Positions 1-8,315 of a stretch of DNA of 64,000 nt are shown one piece after another; position 1 is the stretch's first letter, and each line of letters opens with the position of its first letter. Position numbers and translations under genes: made by a program. The stretch spans positions 437,704-501,703 of the forward strand of contig CALSSW010000005.1 in assembly GCA_943789105.1 (NCBI GenBank), written 5' to 3'. The notes under the pieces were generated by a model, which was given only the letters and a program-made list of their open reading frames with translations, made no database searches and had not been told where the DNA came from. Source of the stretch: an uncultured Ulvibacter sp. (lineage in GTDB: Bacteria; Bacteroidota; Bacteroidia; Flavobacteriales; Flavobacteriaceae).

Positions 1-985
1 GGATAATGTAGAGAAGATTGAAATCAATGCTCCTGAGCCTGGAGAGTATATTGTTCGTGTATCTCACAAAGGACAATTGCTTGTTAATGATACTCAAGTA
101 TTTTCTTTGGTTTTAGAAGGTATTTCCAGTGAAGATTTTATGGTTTCTACCACCAACGCAAATGTGTTAACCTGTCCAGAACTTCAAACTGCTACTTTTG
201 ATATAGATGTTACTTTTGACGAAGGCTTTGATGATACTGTTGAATTAACTATTGATGCGGCGCCAGAGGGTACTGTGGCCACTATTGTTCCTAGTTCTGT
301 TACTCAAACTGCCACGGCTGTATTGACCATAGAGGGTATTGATGTTTTGGCACTTGGTTCATATCCTATTGTAATTACTGCAACAGGCACAAGCCAAACA
401 ACCAACACCTATGTTTCTTTAGAAATTACAGATGATATCCCAGTGGGGTTAGTTGAGCTGGATTCTCCATCAAATAATTCTCAAAACAGACCTATTGATG
501 GCTTAGAATTAGAGTGGGAACTAGCAAGCAATGCAACCTTGGGTTATGAGTATGAAGTAGCCTTAGAGGATACTTTTGATACTGTTGTTATTACAGGTAC
601 TACCTTAGAGTTGGTAACTACACTGAGTGGCTTATCTTATGATACCGAATATTTTTGGAGAGTTCGAGGTGTTAATGAATGTTCTTCTGGAACCTATGAT
701 GGGTTTAGAAGATTTGTTACCGAGGCAGAGTTGGCTGCCAATGACAACCAGATTCAATCACTGATGGTGTATCCAAACCCTGCAAATGCACTTGTAACTA
801 TAGAATCACCAGTGAGTATATTAGAGCGTATCTCTGTATACTCTATAACAGGTGTACTATTGCTGGAAAAAGAGGTTTCAGCAAACCAAGCAACCATTGA
901 TATATCAGGTTTTACAACAGGAACCTATTTTGTTAAGGCTACTTCCAAAAATGCGAGTAGTGTAATACAGGTTTTAAAGAACTAG
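1..985 (+). CDS. C-terminal part of a secreted T9SS cargo protein, probably a subtilisin-family (S8) peptidase
   Basis: The reading frame is open from the first bases of the window, so the true start lies outside it. The first 35 or so residues (pattern APEPGEYIVRVSHKGQL...FSLVLEGI) look like the end of the P/proprotein-convertase-like domain that follows the S8 catalytic domain in many flavobacterial secreted subtilases. Then come a beta-sandwich stretch, a fibronectin type III-like domain (ending near EYFWRVRGVN) and a T9SS type A sorting domain (VYPNPA... at the start, FVKATSK...VLKN at the end). Such a domain directs export through the outer membrane and attachment to or release from the cell surface. 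The catalytic domain is not in the window, so the S8 assignment rests on the P-domain-like end and is moderate; the sorting domain is clear. Confidence 0.75.
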   Translation, partial: DNVEKIEINAPEPGEYIVRVSHKGQLLVNDTQVFSLVLEGISSEDFMVSTTNANVLTCPELQTATFDIDVTFDEGFDDTVELTIDAAPEGTVATIVPSSVTQTATAVLTIEGIDVLALGSYPIVITATGTSQTTNTYVSLEITDDIPVGLVELDSPSNNSQNRPIDGLELEWELASNATLGYEYEVALEDTFDTVVITGTTLELVTTLSGLSYDTEYFWRVRGVNECSSGTYDGFRRFVTEAELAANDNQIQSLMVYPNPANALVTIESPVSILERISVYSITGVLLLEKEVSANQATIDISGFTTGTYFVKATSKNASSVIQVLKN

Positions 986-1003
986 ATCCTATAATATAAA
1001 AAA

Positions 1004-1036
1004 AGCTCCCAGTTATATATAGCTGGGGACTTTTTT
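1004..1036. terminator. Bidirectional intrinsic terminator
   Basis: A hairpin of about nine pairs (CTCCCAGTTA paired with TAGCTGGGGA, two wobble pairs) is flanked by an A run on the left and TTTTTT on the right. It sits between the convergent secreted-protein gene and the endonuclease I gene and can serve both. Confidence 0.8.
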
Positions 1037-1080
1037 GTGCAATGTAGTTTTACAAAAATAATTTGATAGCTTAAACAGCC

Positions 1081-2124
1081 TTACTTTACTACTAATTTTT
1101 GTGTTGTTCTTACTTTTTCTGAGCTTTCTATCGTTAGGATATAGATACCAGAGGTAAGAGTAGAAATATCCATACTCTCATATACTTTAATAGAAGGTAC
1201 TTCTTTAATTTTCTTACCTGAAATACTATATATAACAACTGAATAACTTGCTTGGCTATCAGTTGAGCTAATGGCTATGGTATCTGTTGCTGGATTTGGA
1301 TAGATCGTAAACCCTTGCCCGTTGTTGTTGCCAACACTAAGGGTTCCCCAGCGGTCTTCTGCGGGTGCTCCTCCCCAAATAATAGTGGCAAGATATGGGT
1401 TGTCTATAAATGGGTTTCTATTTCCGTAGGCAGTTTCTAAATAGTTATTTCGTTGATCCTCGAATGTCGTATCTACTGGGTCTTCAACGTTCCATTGCAG
1501 GTATACTTGTAGCATATTGTTGCCACTTTGCAGGGCCCCTGTTCCATTTAATGAAGGAAGACACCTTTCTCCATAACGTGTGTACATATACATCATCATT
1601 CTTGCTACATCTCCTTTCCACTCGTCACCAGGGTACCAGTTTCCATTTACATCACCAGAGGTGCCTGATCCTGCAGCAAATTTTTTGTTTCCACGATTCC
1701 CGTTCATCTGTACATCACTAGATCTTAGGTTGTGGGGGTCTGCAACAATACCCGTGAAAATATTACTAGTTCCGCCCATTTCAGGGTCTGCGTTGCTACG
1801 TGAAAAAACGTGTTCTCTATTAAAATTACAAGAATTACCTCCAAATTCTTGTTTATTTCTAGTACGCTCGGTCACACAACTCGAGTTGCTATATCCATAC
1901 ACTAATAACACGTTTTGACTGTTATCTGGATCCTCATCTGTTTCTAACATGGTATCACGAACATCACCATATGTAAATGTTGTGTTATTAATATCAATCT
2001 TATCTTGAAGTTCATTGTATAATGCCTCTCCTGTAAGAGTAAGGTTTACATTATTATAATACGATTGCTGTGCTAATAATATGCTTGTAATGCTTAAGCA
2101 AAAAAGTAGTTGTACTGTTTTCAT
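1081..2124 (-). CDS. Secreted endonuclease I family nuclease with T9SS sorting domain
   Basis: 347 residues. Residues 1-18 form a signal peptide ending in LLAQ. Residues 30-255 match the endonuclease I (EndA/Vvn type, His-Me finger) family: the NREHVF motif at 102-107 carries the catalytic-type His105, followed by DPHNLR (129-134) and NRGNKK (143-148). The last 75 residues (FTIYPNPATD... to KLVVK) are a T9SS type A sorting domain. The family cuts double-stranded DNA and RNA without strong sequence preference; a secreted form suggests nutrient or phosphate scavenging from extracellular DNA. Its start codon overlaps the end of the upstream methyltransferase gene by 4 bp (ATGA), so the two are co-transcribed and probably translationally coupled. 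Confidence 0.9.
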   Translation of the reverse strand: MKTVQLLFCLSITSILLAQQSYYNNVNLTLTGEALYNELQDKIDINNTTFTYGDVRDTMLETDEDPDNSQNVLLVYGYSNSSCVTERTRNKQEFGGNSCNFNREHVFSRSNADPEMGGTSNIFTGIVADPHNLRSSDVQMNGNRGNKKFAAGSGTSGDVNGNWYPGDEWKGDVARMMMYMYTRYGERCLPSLNGTGALQSGNNMLQVYLQWNVEDPVDTTFEDQRNNYLETAYGNRNPFIDNPYLATIIWGGAPAEDRWGTLSVGNNNGQGFTIYPNPATDTIAISSTDSQASYSVVIYSISGKKIKEVPSIKVYESMDISTLTSGIYILTIESSEKVRTTQKLVVK

Positions 2125-3338
2125 TTATATTTTTTTTTAAGTAGTGCCATATAAAATCCATCAAATCCAGAACTTGAAGGAAGTATTTTTTCATCTTTTA
2201 CAAAGGTAAAGGTTTCTCCCGCATCTCGCTTTAAAAATGCTTTTACTTGTTTTTCATTTTCACTTGGTAATATAGAGCAAGTAGCATACACTAAATCTCC
2301 TCCAGGTTTTACCATTCTAGAATAGGAATCTAAAATTTCACTTTGAGTACCTTTAATTTCCTGTAAAAAATCAGGATTCATTTTCCATTTAGCATCAGGG
2401 TTTCTTCTTAGCACACCTAGTCCAGTACATGGAGAGTCTATAAGTACTTTATCTGCCTTGCCTAGAAGTTTTTTAATAACCTTGGTAGAATCTATAGTTC
2501 TGGTTTCTATGTTATGAATACCATTACGGCGGGCACGTCTTTTTAGTTCATTTAATTTATTTTCATAAATATCCATGGATACTACCTGCCCTTTGTTTTT
2601 CATAAGAGAGGCGATGTGCAGGCTTTTACCTCCAGCTCCAGCACATGCATCTATAATACGCATACCAGGCTTGGGGTCTAGAAGTGCAGCAACTTTTTGT
2701 GAAGATGCATCTTGTACTTCAAACCAACCCTTTTTAAAGGCATCTGTAATAAATACGTTTGCACGCTCTCGTAAGACCAGTGCGTGAGGGTAACCTTTTA
2801 TTGTTTTTGTGAGTATGTCATCTTCTTTTAAGGCTAGTTGCAGATCCTCTAGTGTTGCTTTAATAGGGTTTACTCTTAAAACCACCTGTGCTTGTTTGTT
2901 TAATGCCGCCAACTCTTTGTCCCATTTTTTACCTAATTCTTTTACACCCAACTCATCCAACCAATCTGGAATAGACTCCCTGATTTTTCTTGTTTTTGAT
3001 AATTCATCAAAACGACCTTTAATACGCCTTGTTGGAGTTTGCTCAAATTGTGTCCAGTCTTTAGGTATGGCTATGCCTTTAAGGGTACACCAAACGGCAA
3101 ACATTCTGTACAGATTACCGCGAGAAAAAGGAGCTTGTACCTCTGCAATCTCTTGGTAAAGGCGTTTCCACCTTACTATGTCATAGGTGGTTTCTGCAAT
3201 AAAACTGCGGTCTCTTGAGCCCCAACGTTTGTCTTTTTTCAGGGTAGCTCTCAATACTTTATCGGCTTGTTTTTGCTTATTAAAAATAAGGTCTAATGAA
3301 TCAATAGTAGCAAAAACAAGGGTTCTGTGTAATCTCAT
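2121..3338 (-). CDS. RsmB/NOP2-family RNA (cytosine-5)-methyltransferase
   Basis: 405 residues. SAM-dependent methyltransferase of the RsmB/NOL1/NOP2/Sun family, which makes m5C in rRNA. Visible motifs: DACAGAGGKS at 230-239 (SAM-binding loop), DSPCTG with Cys304, and YATCS with Cys354; the two cysteines are the general-base/release and nucleophile pair typical of m5C methyltransferases. The N-terminal 130 residues are basic and helical, as in the NusB-like region of RsmB, but are shorter and lack an obvious full NusB domain. Cytosolic. First gene of a two-gene unit with the secreted nuclease downstream. The exact rRNA position cannot be assigned from sequence. Confidence 0.9.
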   Translation of the reverse strand: MRLHRTLVFATIDSLDLIFNKQKQADKVLRATLKKDKRWGSRDRSFIAETTYDIVRWKRLYQEIAEVQAPFSRGNLYRMFAVWCTLKGIAIPKDWTQFEQTPTRRIKGRFDELSKTRKIRESIPDWLDELGVKELGKKWDKELAALNKQAQVVLRVNPIKATLEDLQLALKEDDILTKTIKGYPHALVLRERANVFITDAFKKGWFEVQDASSQKVAALLDPKPGMRIIDACAGAGGKSLHIASLMKNKGQVVSMDIYENKLNELKRRARRNGIHNIETRTIDSTKVIKKLLGKADKVLIDSPCTGLGVLRRNPDAKWKMNPDFLQEIKGTQSEILDSYSRMVKPGGDLVYATCSILPSENEKQVKAFLKRDAGETFTFVKDEKILPSSSGFDGFYMALLKKKYK

Positions 3339-3380
3339 AGGTAAATAATAAACAGCATTTTGTATGCTTTAATGCGTATG

Positions 3381-3388
3381 CAAAGGTA
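3381..3388 (-). promoter_or_regulatory. Candidate -7 element for the methyltransferase gene
   Basis: On the minus strand this reads TACCTTTG, a full match to the Bacteroidota TAnnTTTG -7 box, and predicts an untranslated leader of about 35 nt. No clear TTG is present at the -33 spacing, so confidence is moderate. Confidence 0.4.
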
Positions 3389-3433
3389 TCTTATTTTCAA
3401 CGATTTGTTTTGGTTACTTTTACTAAAAATAAC

Positions 3434-4483
3434 ATGACGATGAAACATCTTTTAAGTATCATAATAATCCTTGTAGTATGTAGTTCTTGTTCTAGACAAA
3501 AAATAGAGTCTTTTACACGTATTAGTATTTCAGAAATATTTACAGATAGCTTGAGCATTCGTGCTATTGTCGCCCAAGACACCTCACGTGTATGGTTTGC
3601 AGCCAATAGAGGTGTTGTTGGGCTTGTAGATGGAAATACCCCTAAACTTGCAACAGTATCTTATGATAACAAGCTGCTCCATTTTAGAGCTATAGCCAAG
3701 ACACAAGATGCTGTTTTTGTTTTAAGCATTGATACCCCCGCGGTTTTATACAAAATTGACGTTAAAGACAATCAGGCTACTACTATGCAAGAAGTTTACC
3801 TAGAAACCGGTGAGGACGTTTTTTACGATGCAATTTCTTTCTGGAACGACCAAGAAGGTATTGCCATGGGAGATCCTATAGGTGGCTGTCTTTCTATTAT
3901 TATAACCAGAGATGGAGGTGATTCTTGGTCTAAATTGTCTTGTGGTGTCTTGCCATCTGTAGTGGTTGGTGAAGCTGCATTTGCAGCTAGTAATTCTAAT
4001 ATAGCAATTTATGGAGATCATACCTGGATTGTAACAGGAGGAATGAGGGCCCGTGTATTTTATTCTGCAGATAAAGGCATTACTTGGGCCGTGTATGATA
4101 CACCTATTTTGCAAGGAGGTGTTATGACGGGTATTTACAGTGTTGATTTTTTTGATGCCAGCACGGGTGTTATTGTTGGCGGAAACTGGGATGATAAAGA
4201 CTTTAATCAGGGTAATAAAGCCATTACCAAAGATGGCGGAAAAACATGGAGTTTACTCAGTAATGGCGCCGGCCCTGGATATAGATCTTCGGTATCTTTT
4301 GTACCTGGAACAAAAGGGCAGGGTATTGTGGCGGTAGGGTCACCGGGTATTTCTTATAGCAGTGATCAAGGTCTCACTTGGAGTGAATTATCCAAAGAGG
4401 GCTTTTATGCCATAGAATTTGTAAATGATAGCGTAGCATTTGCCAGTGGTAGTATGAAAATTTCCAAACTAACATTCAAATAA
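3434..4483 (+). CDS. BNR/Ycf48-like beta-propeller lipoprotein
   Basis: About 350 residues from the chosen ATG (a second ATG follows two codons later; the longer TTG-initiated frame adds residues with no signal character). The N-terminus is a lipoprotein signal (MKHLLSIIIILVV then a Cys after CSS). The rest shows repeated blades with DGG-x-W patterns (for example RDGGDSWSKL, KDGGKTWSLL and SDQGLTWSEL), typical of BNR/Asp-box or Ycf48-type propellers that are often annotated as oxidoreductase or photosystem assembly-like. There is no catalytic motif to name a reaction. Likely faces the periplasm or outer membrane. It is transcribed divergently from the methyltransferase gene and ends facing the Spy-like gene. 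Confidence 0.75.
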   Translation: MTMKHLLSIIIILVVCSSCSRQKIESFTRISISEIFTDSLSIRAIVAQDTSRVWFAANRGVVGLVDGNTPKLATVSYDNKLLHFRAIAKTQDAVFVLSIDTPAVLYKIDVKDNQATTMQEVYLETGEDVFYDAISFWNDQEGIAMGDPIGGCLSIIITRDGGDSWSKLSCGVLPSVVVGEAAFAASNSNIAIYGDHTWIVTGGMRARVFYSADKGITWAVYDTPILQGGVMTGIYSVDFFDASTGVIVGGNWDDKDFNQGNKAITKDGGKTWSLLSNGAGPGYRSSVSFVPGTKGQGIVAVGSPGISYSSDQGLTWSELSKEGFYAIEFVNDSVAFASGSMKISKLTFK

Positions 4484-4487
4484 AAAT

Positions 4488-4524
4488 ACACCCAACATTC
4501 TATTTACAATAGCTTGTTGGGTGT
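4488..4524 (-). terminator. Long hairpin terminator for the ECF operon
   Basis: ACACCCAACA pairs perfectly with TGTTGGGTGT, and an inner CTATT/AATAG stem stacks inside the loop. On the minus strand the hairpin is followed by a T-rich tract (ATTTTTATTT), so it most likely ends the sigma/anti-sigma/Spy-like transcript; it also lies between convergent genes. Confidence 0.7.
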
Positions 4525-4552
4525 GCTGTAAACTCAGGTAAAATATATACTG

Positions 4553-4999
4553 TTAAGGTTTATCTTTTCTATTTTGGTTACGACCTCTAAAGCGTTTTAG
4601 TAGTCTTTTTTTGAAACCCTCCTCAGCCATTAGTAGCTTAATGGTTTGCTGTGGCGTTATTACTCCCTCTAATAAACTAATAAGTTGCACCATTTTTTTT
4701 GTGAGTTGCGCTTTAACTTGACCGTGTTTTAAGAGCATTGCCTTGGCCTTGGCTTCACTCAAATCATCTACATTTTTATTTCTCAAACTCTTAAAACCTT
4801 CAAGTTGCGTTTTTCGAAGTGCCATGACCTCTTGTTCATGTTTATTGTAGATGGGCCAAAACTTTTCGGCCTGAGTGGAGGTAAGATTAACCCGATCTGT
4901 TATAAAGGCTGTTTTATGAGCTTTTATTTCTTCAAATTTTCTGTCCTGTGCGTTCATTCCTAGGGTTGCCAGGAAGAGCATTATCATTAATTTTTTCAT
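4553..4999 (-). CDS. Spy/CpxP-like periplasmic protein linked to an ECF sigma factor
   Basis: 148 residues with a signal peptide (MKKLMIMLFLATLGMNAQ). The mature part is helical and highly charged, with the LTSTQAEKFWPIY pattern that matches the LTxxQ-type helices of Spy/CpxP-like proteins; Bacteroidota members of this kind are often annotated as sensor of ECF-type sigma factor. A periplasmic chaperone or stress-sensing role is likely but not proven. Last gene of a three-gene operon: it starts at the base immediately after the upstream gene's stop codon, so coupling is tight. Confidence 0.75.
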   Translation of the reverse strand: MKKLMIMLFLATLGMNAQDRKFEEIKAHKTAFITDRVNLTSTQAEKFWPIYNKHEQEVMALRKTQLEGFKSLRNKNVDDLSEAKAKAMLLKHGQVKAQLTKKMVQLISLLEGVITPQQTIKLLMAEEGFKKRLLKRFRGRNQNRKDKP

Positions 5000-5428
5000 C
5001 TATTGTTGTATTAAAATGTTAGTGTTTAAATGGTCTAATAAATACGTCTCTAATTGCTGATCATCGTATAATGCGCTTTCTTCCATATCTACTATGTTTT
5101 CTTCTGGGAACTGTATTGTAATTTGGTCAAACGAGAAAGCACTTAAATTCTCAATCATATACTCTTCTATGGAGGTTATTGCAATTTCATCTAAAGACAA
5201 AGCTTGGGTGTTGTTAATAGTAATATATATGGCTAGGCAAGCTGCAACAGCGATACTTATATACAAAGGCTTTAACAACGAAATAACTTTTGAGTCTATG
5301 GTTTGCTTTTCTGTTTTTGGCTTATTTTCAAGTTCAACTTTAAGGACTGTCTGTAATCTAGATTCAAATGTTTCTAGATAGTTTTCAGGCATTTTAAAAC
5401 CATGTTTATATTTAGGTGTTTTTTCCAT
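5000..5428 (-). CDS. Putative anti-sigma factor, single-pass membrane protein
   Basis: 142 residues. A cytosolic N-terminal part of about 50 residues (MPENYLETFESRL pattern) precedes one transmembrane helix at about residues 50-68 (LLKPLYISIAVAACLAIYI) and an acidic extracytoplasmic tail. I do not recognise a named family. Position directly between the ECF sigma factor gene and the Spy-like gene, membrane topology and size all fit an anti-sigma factor that would hold the sigma factor and sense envelope state through its outer tail. There is no zinc-binding HxxxCxxC anti-sigma motif, so this is inference from context. Confidence 0.6.
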   Translation of the reverse strand: MEKTPKYKHGFKMPENYLETFESRLQTVLKVELENKPKTEKQTIDSKVISLLKPLYISIAVAACLAIYITINNTQALSLDEIAITSIEEYMIENLSAFSFDQITIQFPEENIVDMEESALYDDQQLETYLLDHLNTNILIQQ

Positions 5429-5449
5429 ACTATTTATATGACTAAACTT

Positions 5450-6004
5450 TTAATAAAAGGTTTCATGTAATTTTAAAAAATGGGTTATTTTTTTCACTGC
5501 AATATGATATGAGCTTTTTAGCCCCCCTGCAGAAGTTCCTAGTATTTCAGAAAGTTCATCAAAGGTATGTTGTTCAAAATACTTCATTTTAAACACGAGT
5601 TGTTGTTTTTCTGGCAAGCTTATAATTGCCTTTTGCAATAAGTATTGTATGGTATCGCCTTCGAAATAAACATCTGTTTGAAGGTTTTCTAATGCTCTGT
5701 TTTGCAATTCCTCTGAGCTTATTTGCAATCTCTTTGCTCTTTTGTTCAGAAAATTTATGGCCTCATTTGTAGCTATCTTATATAACCATGTATACAATCT
5801 ACTATGGCCCTTGAATTGATGTATGTTTTTATATACTTTAATGAATGTGTTTTGAAGAACATCATCTGTGTCTTGATGATCAAGCACCATTTTTCTTATG
5901 TGCCAATACAAACGTTCCTTGTATAGTCTCACCAATGTATTAAAAGCTTGCTCTTTTTTAGAGGGGTGAAGTAATGCTTTAATGAGTTGCTCATCTTTGC
6001 TCAT
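5450..6004 (-). CDS. ECF-family RNA polymerase sigma factor
   Basis: 184 residues. Region 2 is visible at about residues 22-95 (HIRKMVLDHQDTDDVLQNTF and then the TWLYKIATNEAINFL core-binding and -10 recognition helices). Region 4 lies at about 125-175 (LPEKQQLVFKMKYFE and DELSEILGTSAGGLKSSYH, the helix-turn-helix). Full length for the ECF class. First gene of the operon with a putative anti-sigma factor (21 bp downstream) and a Spy-like periplasmic protein, a common flavobacterial arrangement for envelope stress or growth-phase control. No clean TAnnTTTG box is found just upstream; the gene may be self-regulated through a different promoter. Confidence 0.9.
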   Translation of the reverse strand: MSKDEQLIKALLHPSKKEQAFNTLVRLYKERLYWHIRKMVLDHQDTDDVLQNTFIKVYKNIHQFKGHSRLYTWLYKIATNEAINFLNKRAKRLQISSEELQNRALENLQTDVYFEGDTIQYLLQKAIISLPEKQQLVFKMKYFEQHTFDELSEILGTSAGGLKSSYHIAVKKITHFLKLHETFY

Positions 6005-6117
6005 AAATATGGGTATGTAACTAAGACAAGATACGATACAAATAGTTTAATGAAATACAAAACAGCGCTATTAAAACCGATTAAAAGCACACAAATAAGA
6101 TAAAATACAATTTAATC

Positions 6118-6148
6118 TTGTTTTGTAGGAAAATTCTTTCTATATTTG
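6118..6148 (+). promoter_or_regulatory. Bacteroidota-type promoter P1
   Basis: TTG at 6118-6120 and TATATTTG at 6141-6148 are separated by 20 bp, an excellent match to the Bacteroidota housekeeping promoter. It precedes no long gene, only a short stretch ending in a strong hairpin. The upstream text (GATAAAATACA) recurs before the second promoter 230 bp downstream. Confidence 0.75.
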
Positions 6149-6154
6149 TTTCAG

Positions 6155-6244
6155 GTTAATTTTTGAAACTTTTATTATATGCCTCAATTGTAATATGAGT
6201 TCACTAATGGCGAGAATAGCGGGGGCTTTCTCGCCATTTTATGT
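6155..6244 (+). ncRNA. Candidate small RNA 1 (promoter to terminator unit)
   Basis: From the predicted start about 7 nt after the P1 -7 box to the end of the hairpin is about 85 nt. The 3' end is a very strong hairpin: AATGGCGAGAA (6206-6216) pairs perfectly with TTCTCGCCATT (6228-6238), and an inner AGC/GCT stem closes a GGGG loop; a loose T-rich tract follows. Only tiny reading frames occur (4 codons, or 18 codons running through the hairpin). I do not recognise a known RNA family. It could equally be a transcribed leader with no gene. Confidence 0.45.
6206..6238 (+). terminator. Terminator hairpin of candidate small RNA 1
   Basis: Eleven perfect base pairs plus a stacked 3-bp inner stem with a GGGG loop, followed by TTATGTTTTTT. 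The downstream T tract is interrupted, so termination may be imperfect. Confidence 0.6.
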
Positions 6245-6351
6245 TTTTTAAATTTCGTGCTTAAGTAGGAATGAAAAAAGTGTATCAAATCAAAAAAATA
6301 CACATAAATACGATAAAGTGTCATTAAATAACGATAAAATACATTTTTTTC

Positions 6352-6381
6352 TTGTGTAGTCTAAATAAAAAGTTATATTTG
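6352..6381 (+). promoter_or_regulatory. Bacteroidota-type promoter P2
   Basis: TTG at 6352-6354 and TATATTTG at 6374-6381 with a 19-bp spacer. Same -7 sequence as P1 and a similar upstream GATAAAATACA element, suggesting the two units are related or co-regulated. Confidence 0.75.
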
Positions 6382-6387
6382 TACCAT

Positions 6388-6468
6388 ACTTATGTTAGTA
6401 AAGTTAGGCACGTGCCCCAAATGTGTTTAACAAAAATTCAAGAGCAGTCTCCCAACTGCTCTTTTTTT
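6388..6468 (+). ncRNA. Candidate small RNA 2 or mini-mRNA
   Basis: About 80 nt from the predicted start to the T run. It contains the 10-bp palindrome GGCACGTGCC (6407-6416) and ends in a textbook intrinsic terminator. A 12-codon reading frame (6392-6430, peptide MLVKLGTCPKCV with a CPKC motif) starts within a few bases of the predicted transcript start, so a leaderless mini-protein is possible. No known RNA family recognised. Confidence 0.45.
6441..6468 (+). terminator. Intrinsic terminator of candidate small RNA 2
   Basis: AGAGCAGT pairs with ACTGCTCT across the loop CTCCCA and is followed by a run of six or more T. It lies just beyond the stop codon of the convergent ABC exporter gene. 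Confidence 0.85.
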
Positions 6469-6485
6469 ATGCAATAAACTAGCCT

Positions 6486-8312
6486 TTAGGCTAAGGATTG
6501 CATCTCAACAAGGCTGTAATACATACCTTTTTTTGCTAATAAATCTGCGTGTTTTCCTTGCTCAACAATACGTCCTTTATTAAGTACCACAATAGTATCA
6601 GCATTTTGAATGGTAGAGAGTCTGTGGGCAATGACAATAGAAGTTCTATTTTTCATCATGTTCTCTAAGGCGTTTTGAACCAGGCGTTCACTCTCTGTAT
6701 CTAGGGCAGAAGTGGCCTCGTCTAGGATCATAATAGGAGGGTTTTTCAGTACAGCTCTTGCAATACTTAGGCGCTGCTTTTGGCCACCACTTAATTTATT
6801 TCCACTATCACCAATATTGGTATCAATAGTTTTAGGCAATTCTTTTACAAACTCCCAAGCATTTGCAATCTTTAATGCTGTAATAATTTCTTGATCTGTA
6901 GCATTTTCTTTTCCAATACGTAAATTTTCTCTAATGGTGTCATTAAACAAAATAGAGTCTTGTGTTACAAGCCCAAGTAAACCTCGTAATGAGTTTTGAG
7001 TCATGTCTTTTATATCTATGCCGTCAATGGCTATACTCCCAGTATTTACATCATAAAAACGTGTAACCAGGTTTGCAATGGTGCTTTTACCACTACCACT
7101 TTGCCCAACCAGTGCAACAGTATGCCCTTTAGGTATTTCCAAACTAAAGTTTTGTAACACATTTTCTTGGTCATACTTAAAGCTAATGTTGTTTATACGC
7201 ATGGCATTTGTAAAATCTTCTTTTACAATTGCATCTGGTTTATCTATGATACTAGATTTAGTTTCTAGAATCTCCAATACACGTTCTGCAGCCGCATTAC
7301 CTCTTTTTACACTATAACTAGCTTTACTTATAGCTTTTGCGGGTGTAAGAATATTGTAAGCAAGCCCCATATATACAATAAATGCCTCTGCAGGTAGTGT
7401 TTTATCTACCAGTACCATAGATCCTCCATACCACAAGAGTATGGATATTACAGCAATACCTAAAAATTCGCTAGTAGGAGAGGCCAGGTTTTGTCTATTT
7501 AATAATGTGTTCGATGATTTAAAAAAGCGCATGGTAGAATCTTCAAATCTTTTTGAGAAAATCTTTTCTGCATTAAATCCTTTGATAATTTTTAAACCCC
7601 CCAATGTTTCCTCTAATAGCGATAAAAAATAACCCTGCTCTCTTTGTACCTTATCACTATGGCTTTTTAGTGACTTTCCTATTTTTGAAATTAGAAATCC
7701 AGATACAGGAATAAATATAAATACAAATAAGGTGAGCTTAGGGCTAATAGCAAGCATGGCTATAATGGTAAATAAAATCATCAGCGGTTCTCTAACTATG
7801 AGCTCCAGTATAGATAAAAAAGAGTGTTGTACTTCTAGTACATCATTGGTAATTCTAGCAATGGTATCTCCTTTTCTTTTTTCAGAGTAGTGAGACACGG
7901 GAAGCGCTACTGTTTTTCGGTACAACTCATTACGTAGGTCTTTTAACACTCCATTTCTTAAAAATGTAATAAAATACATCGCCAAATAGCCAAATAAATT
8001 TTTTAATAAAAAAGTAGCGATAACAAATACAATCATGATGGTAAGTGCACTCATCTCTCCAGAGGAATCAATACGCTGGGTGATGTAAAAATTAGAAAAC
8101 TGCTCAAAATAATCTCCAATTTTTGTAATACCTAGGTAGGTAGGTTTTACCAATACTTTTTCTCCATTTCCGAATAATACCTTTAACATAGGCATCAATG
8201 ACACAAAGGCCATGGTTCCAAAAAAAGCGTAGAATACGTTAGCAATGATGTTTAACACCGCGTACTTTTTGTAGGGCCTTGCGTAGTCTAGTATTTTTTT
8301 GAAATAATTCAT
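6486..8312 (-). CDS. ABC exporter, fused permease-ATPase (MsbA/lipid-A-exporter-like)
   Basis: 608 residues. An N-terminal six-helix transmembrane domain (about 1-330) is fused to a nucleotide-binding domain (about 370-608). ATPase motifs: Walker A GQSGSGKST at 403-411, signature LSGGQ at 507-511, Walker B IMILDE near 527-532, and the H-loop in IVIAHRLS. The architecture matches half-size homodimeric exporters such as MsbA, which flip lipids or lipophilic compounds across the inner membrane. Substrate cannot be settled from sequence. The start lies 3 bp after the stop of the upstream phosphohexomutase gene, so they form an operon. Confidence 0.9.
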   Translation of the reverse strand: MNYFKKILDYARPYKKYAVLNIIANVFYAFFGTMAFVSLMPMLKVLFGNGEKVLVKPTYLGITKIGDYFEQFSNFYITQRIDSSGEMSALTIMIVFVIATFLLKNLFGYLAMYFITFLRNGVLKDLRNELYRKTVALPVSHYSEKRKGDTIARITNDVLEVQHSFLSILELIVREPLMILFTIIAMLAISPKLTLFVFIFIPVSGFLISKIGKSLKSHSDKVQREQGYFLSLLEETLGGLKIIKGFNAEKIFSKRFEDSTMRFFKSSNTLLNRQNLASPTSEFLGIAVISILLWYGGSMVLVDKTLPAEAFIVYMGLAYNILTPAKAISKASYSVKRGNAAAERVLEILETKSSIIDKPDAIVKEDFTNAMRINNISFKYDQENVLQNFSLEIPKGHTVALVGQSGSGKSTIANLVTRFYDVNTGSIAIDGIDIKDMTQNSLRGLLGLVTQDSILFNDTIRENLRIGKENATDQEIITALKIANAWEFVKELPKTIDTNIGDSGNKLSGGQKQRLSIARAVLKNPPIMILDEATSALDTESERLVQNALENMMKNRTSIVIAHRLSTIQNADTIVVLNKGRIVEQGKHADLLAKKGMYYSLVEMQSLA

Positions 8313-8315
8313 AGG

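Noticed and set aside
6198..6251. 18-codon ORF through the first small-RNA hairpin
   Set aside because: It runs straight through the terminator stem and lacks any protein-like feature beyond its start codon.
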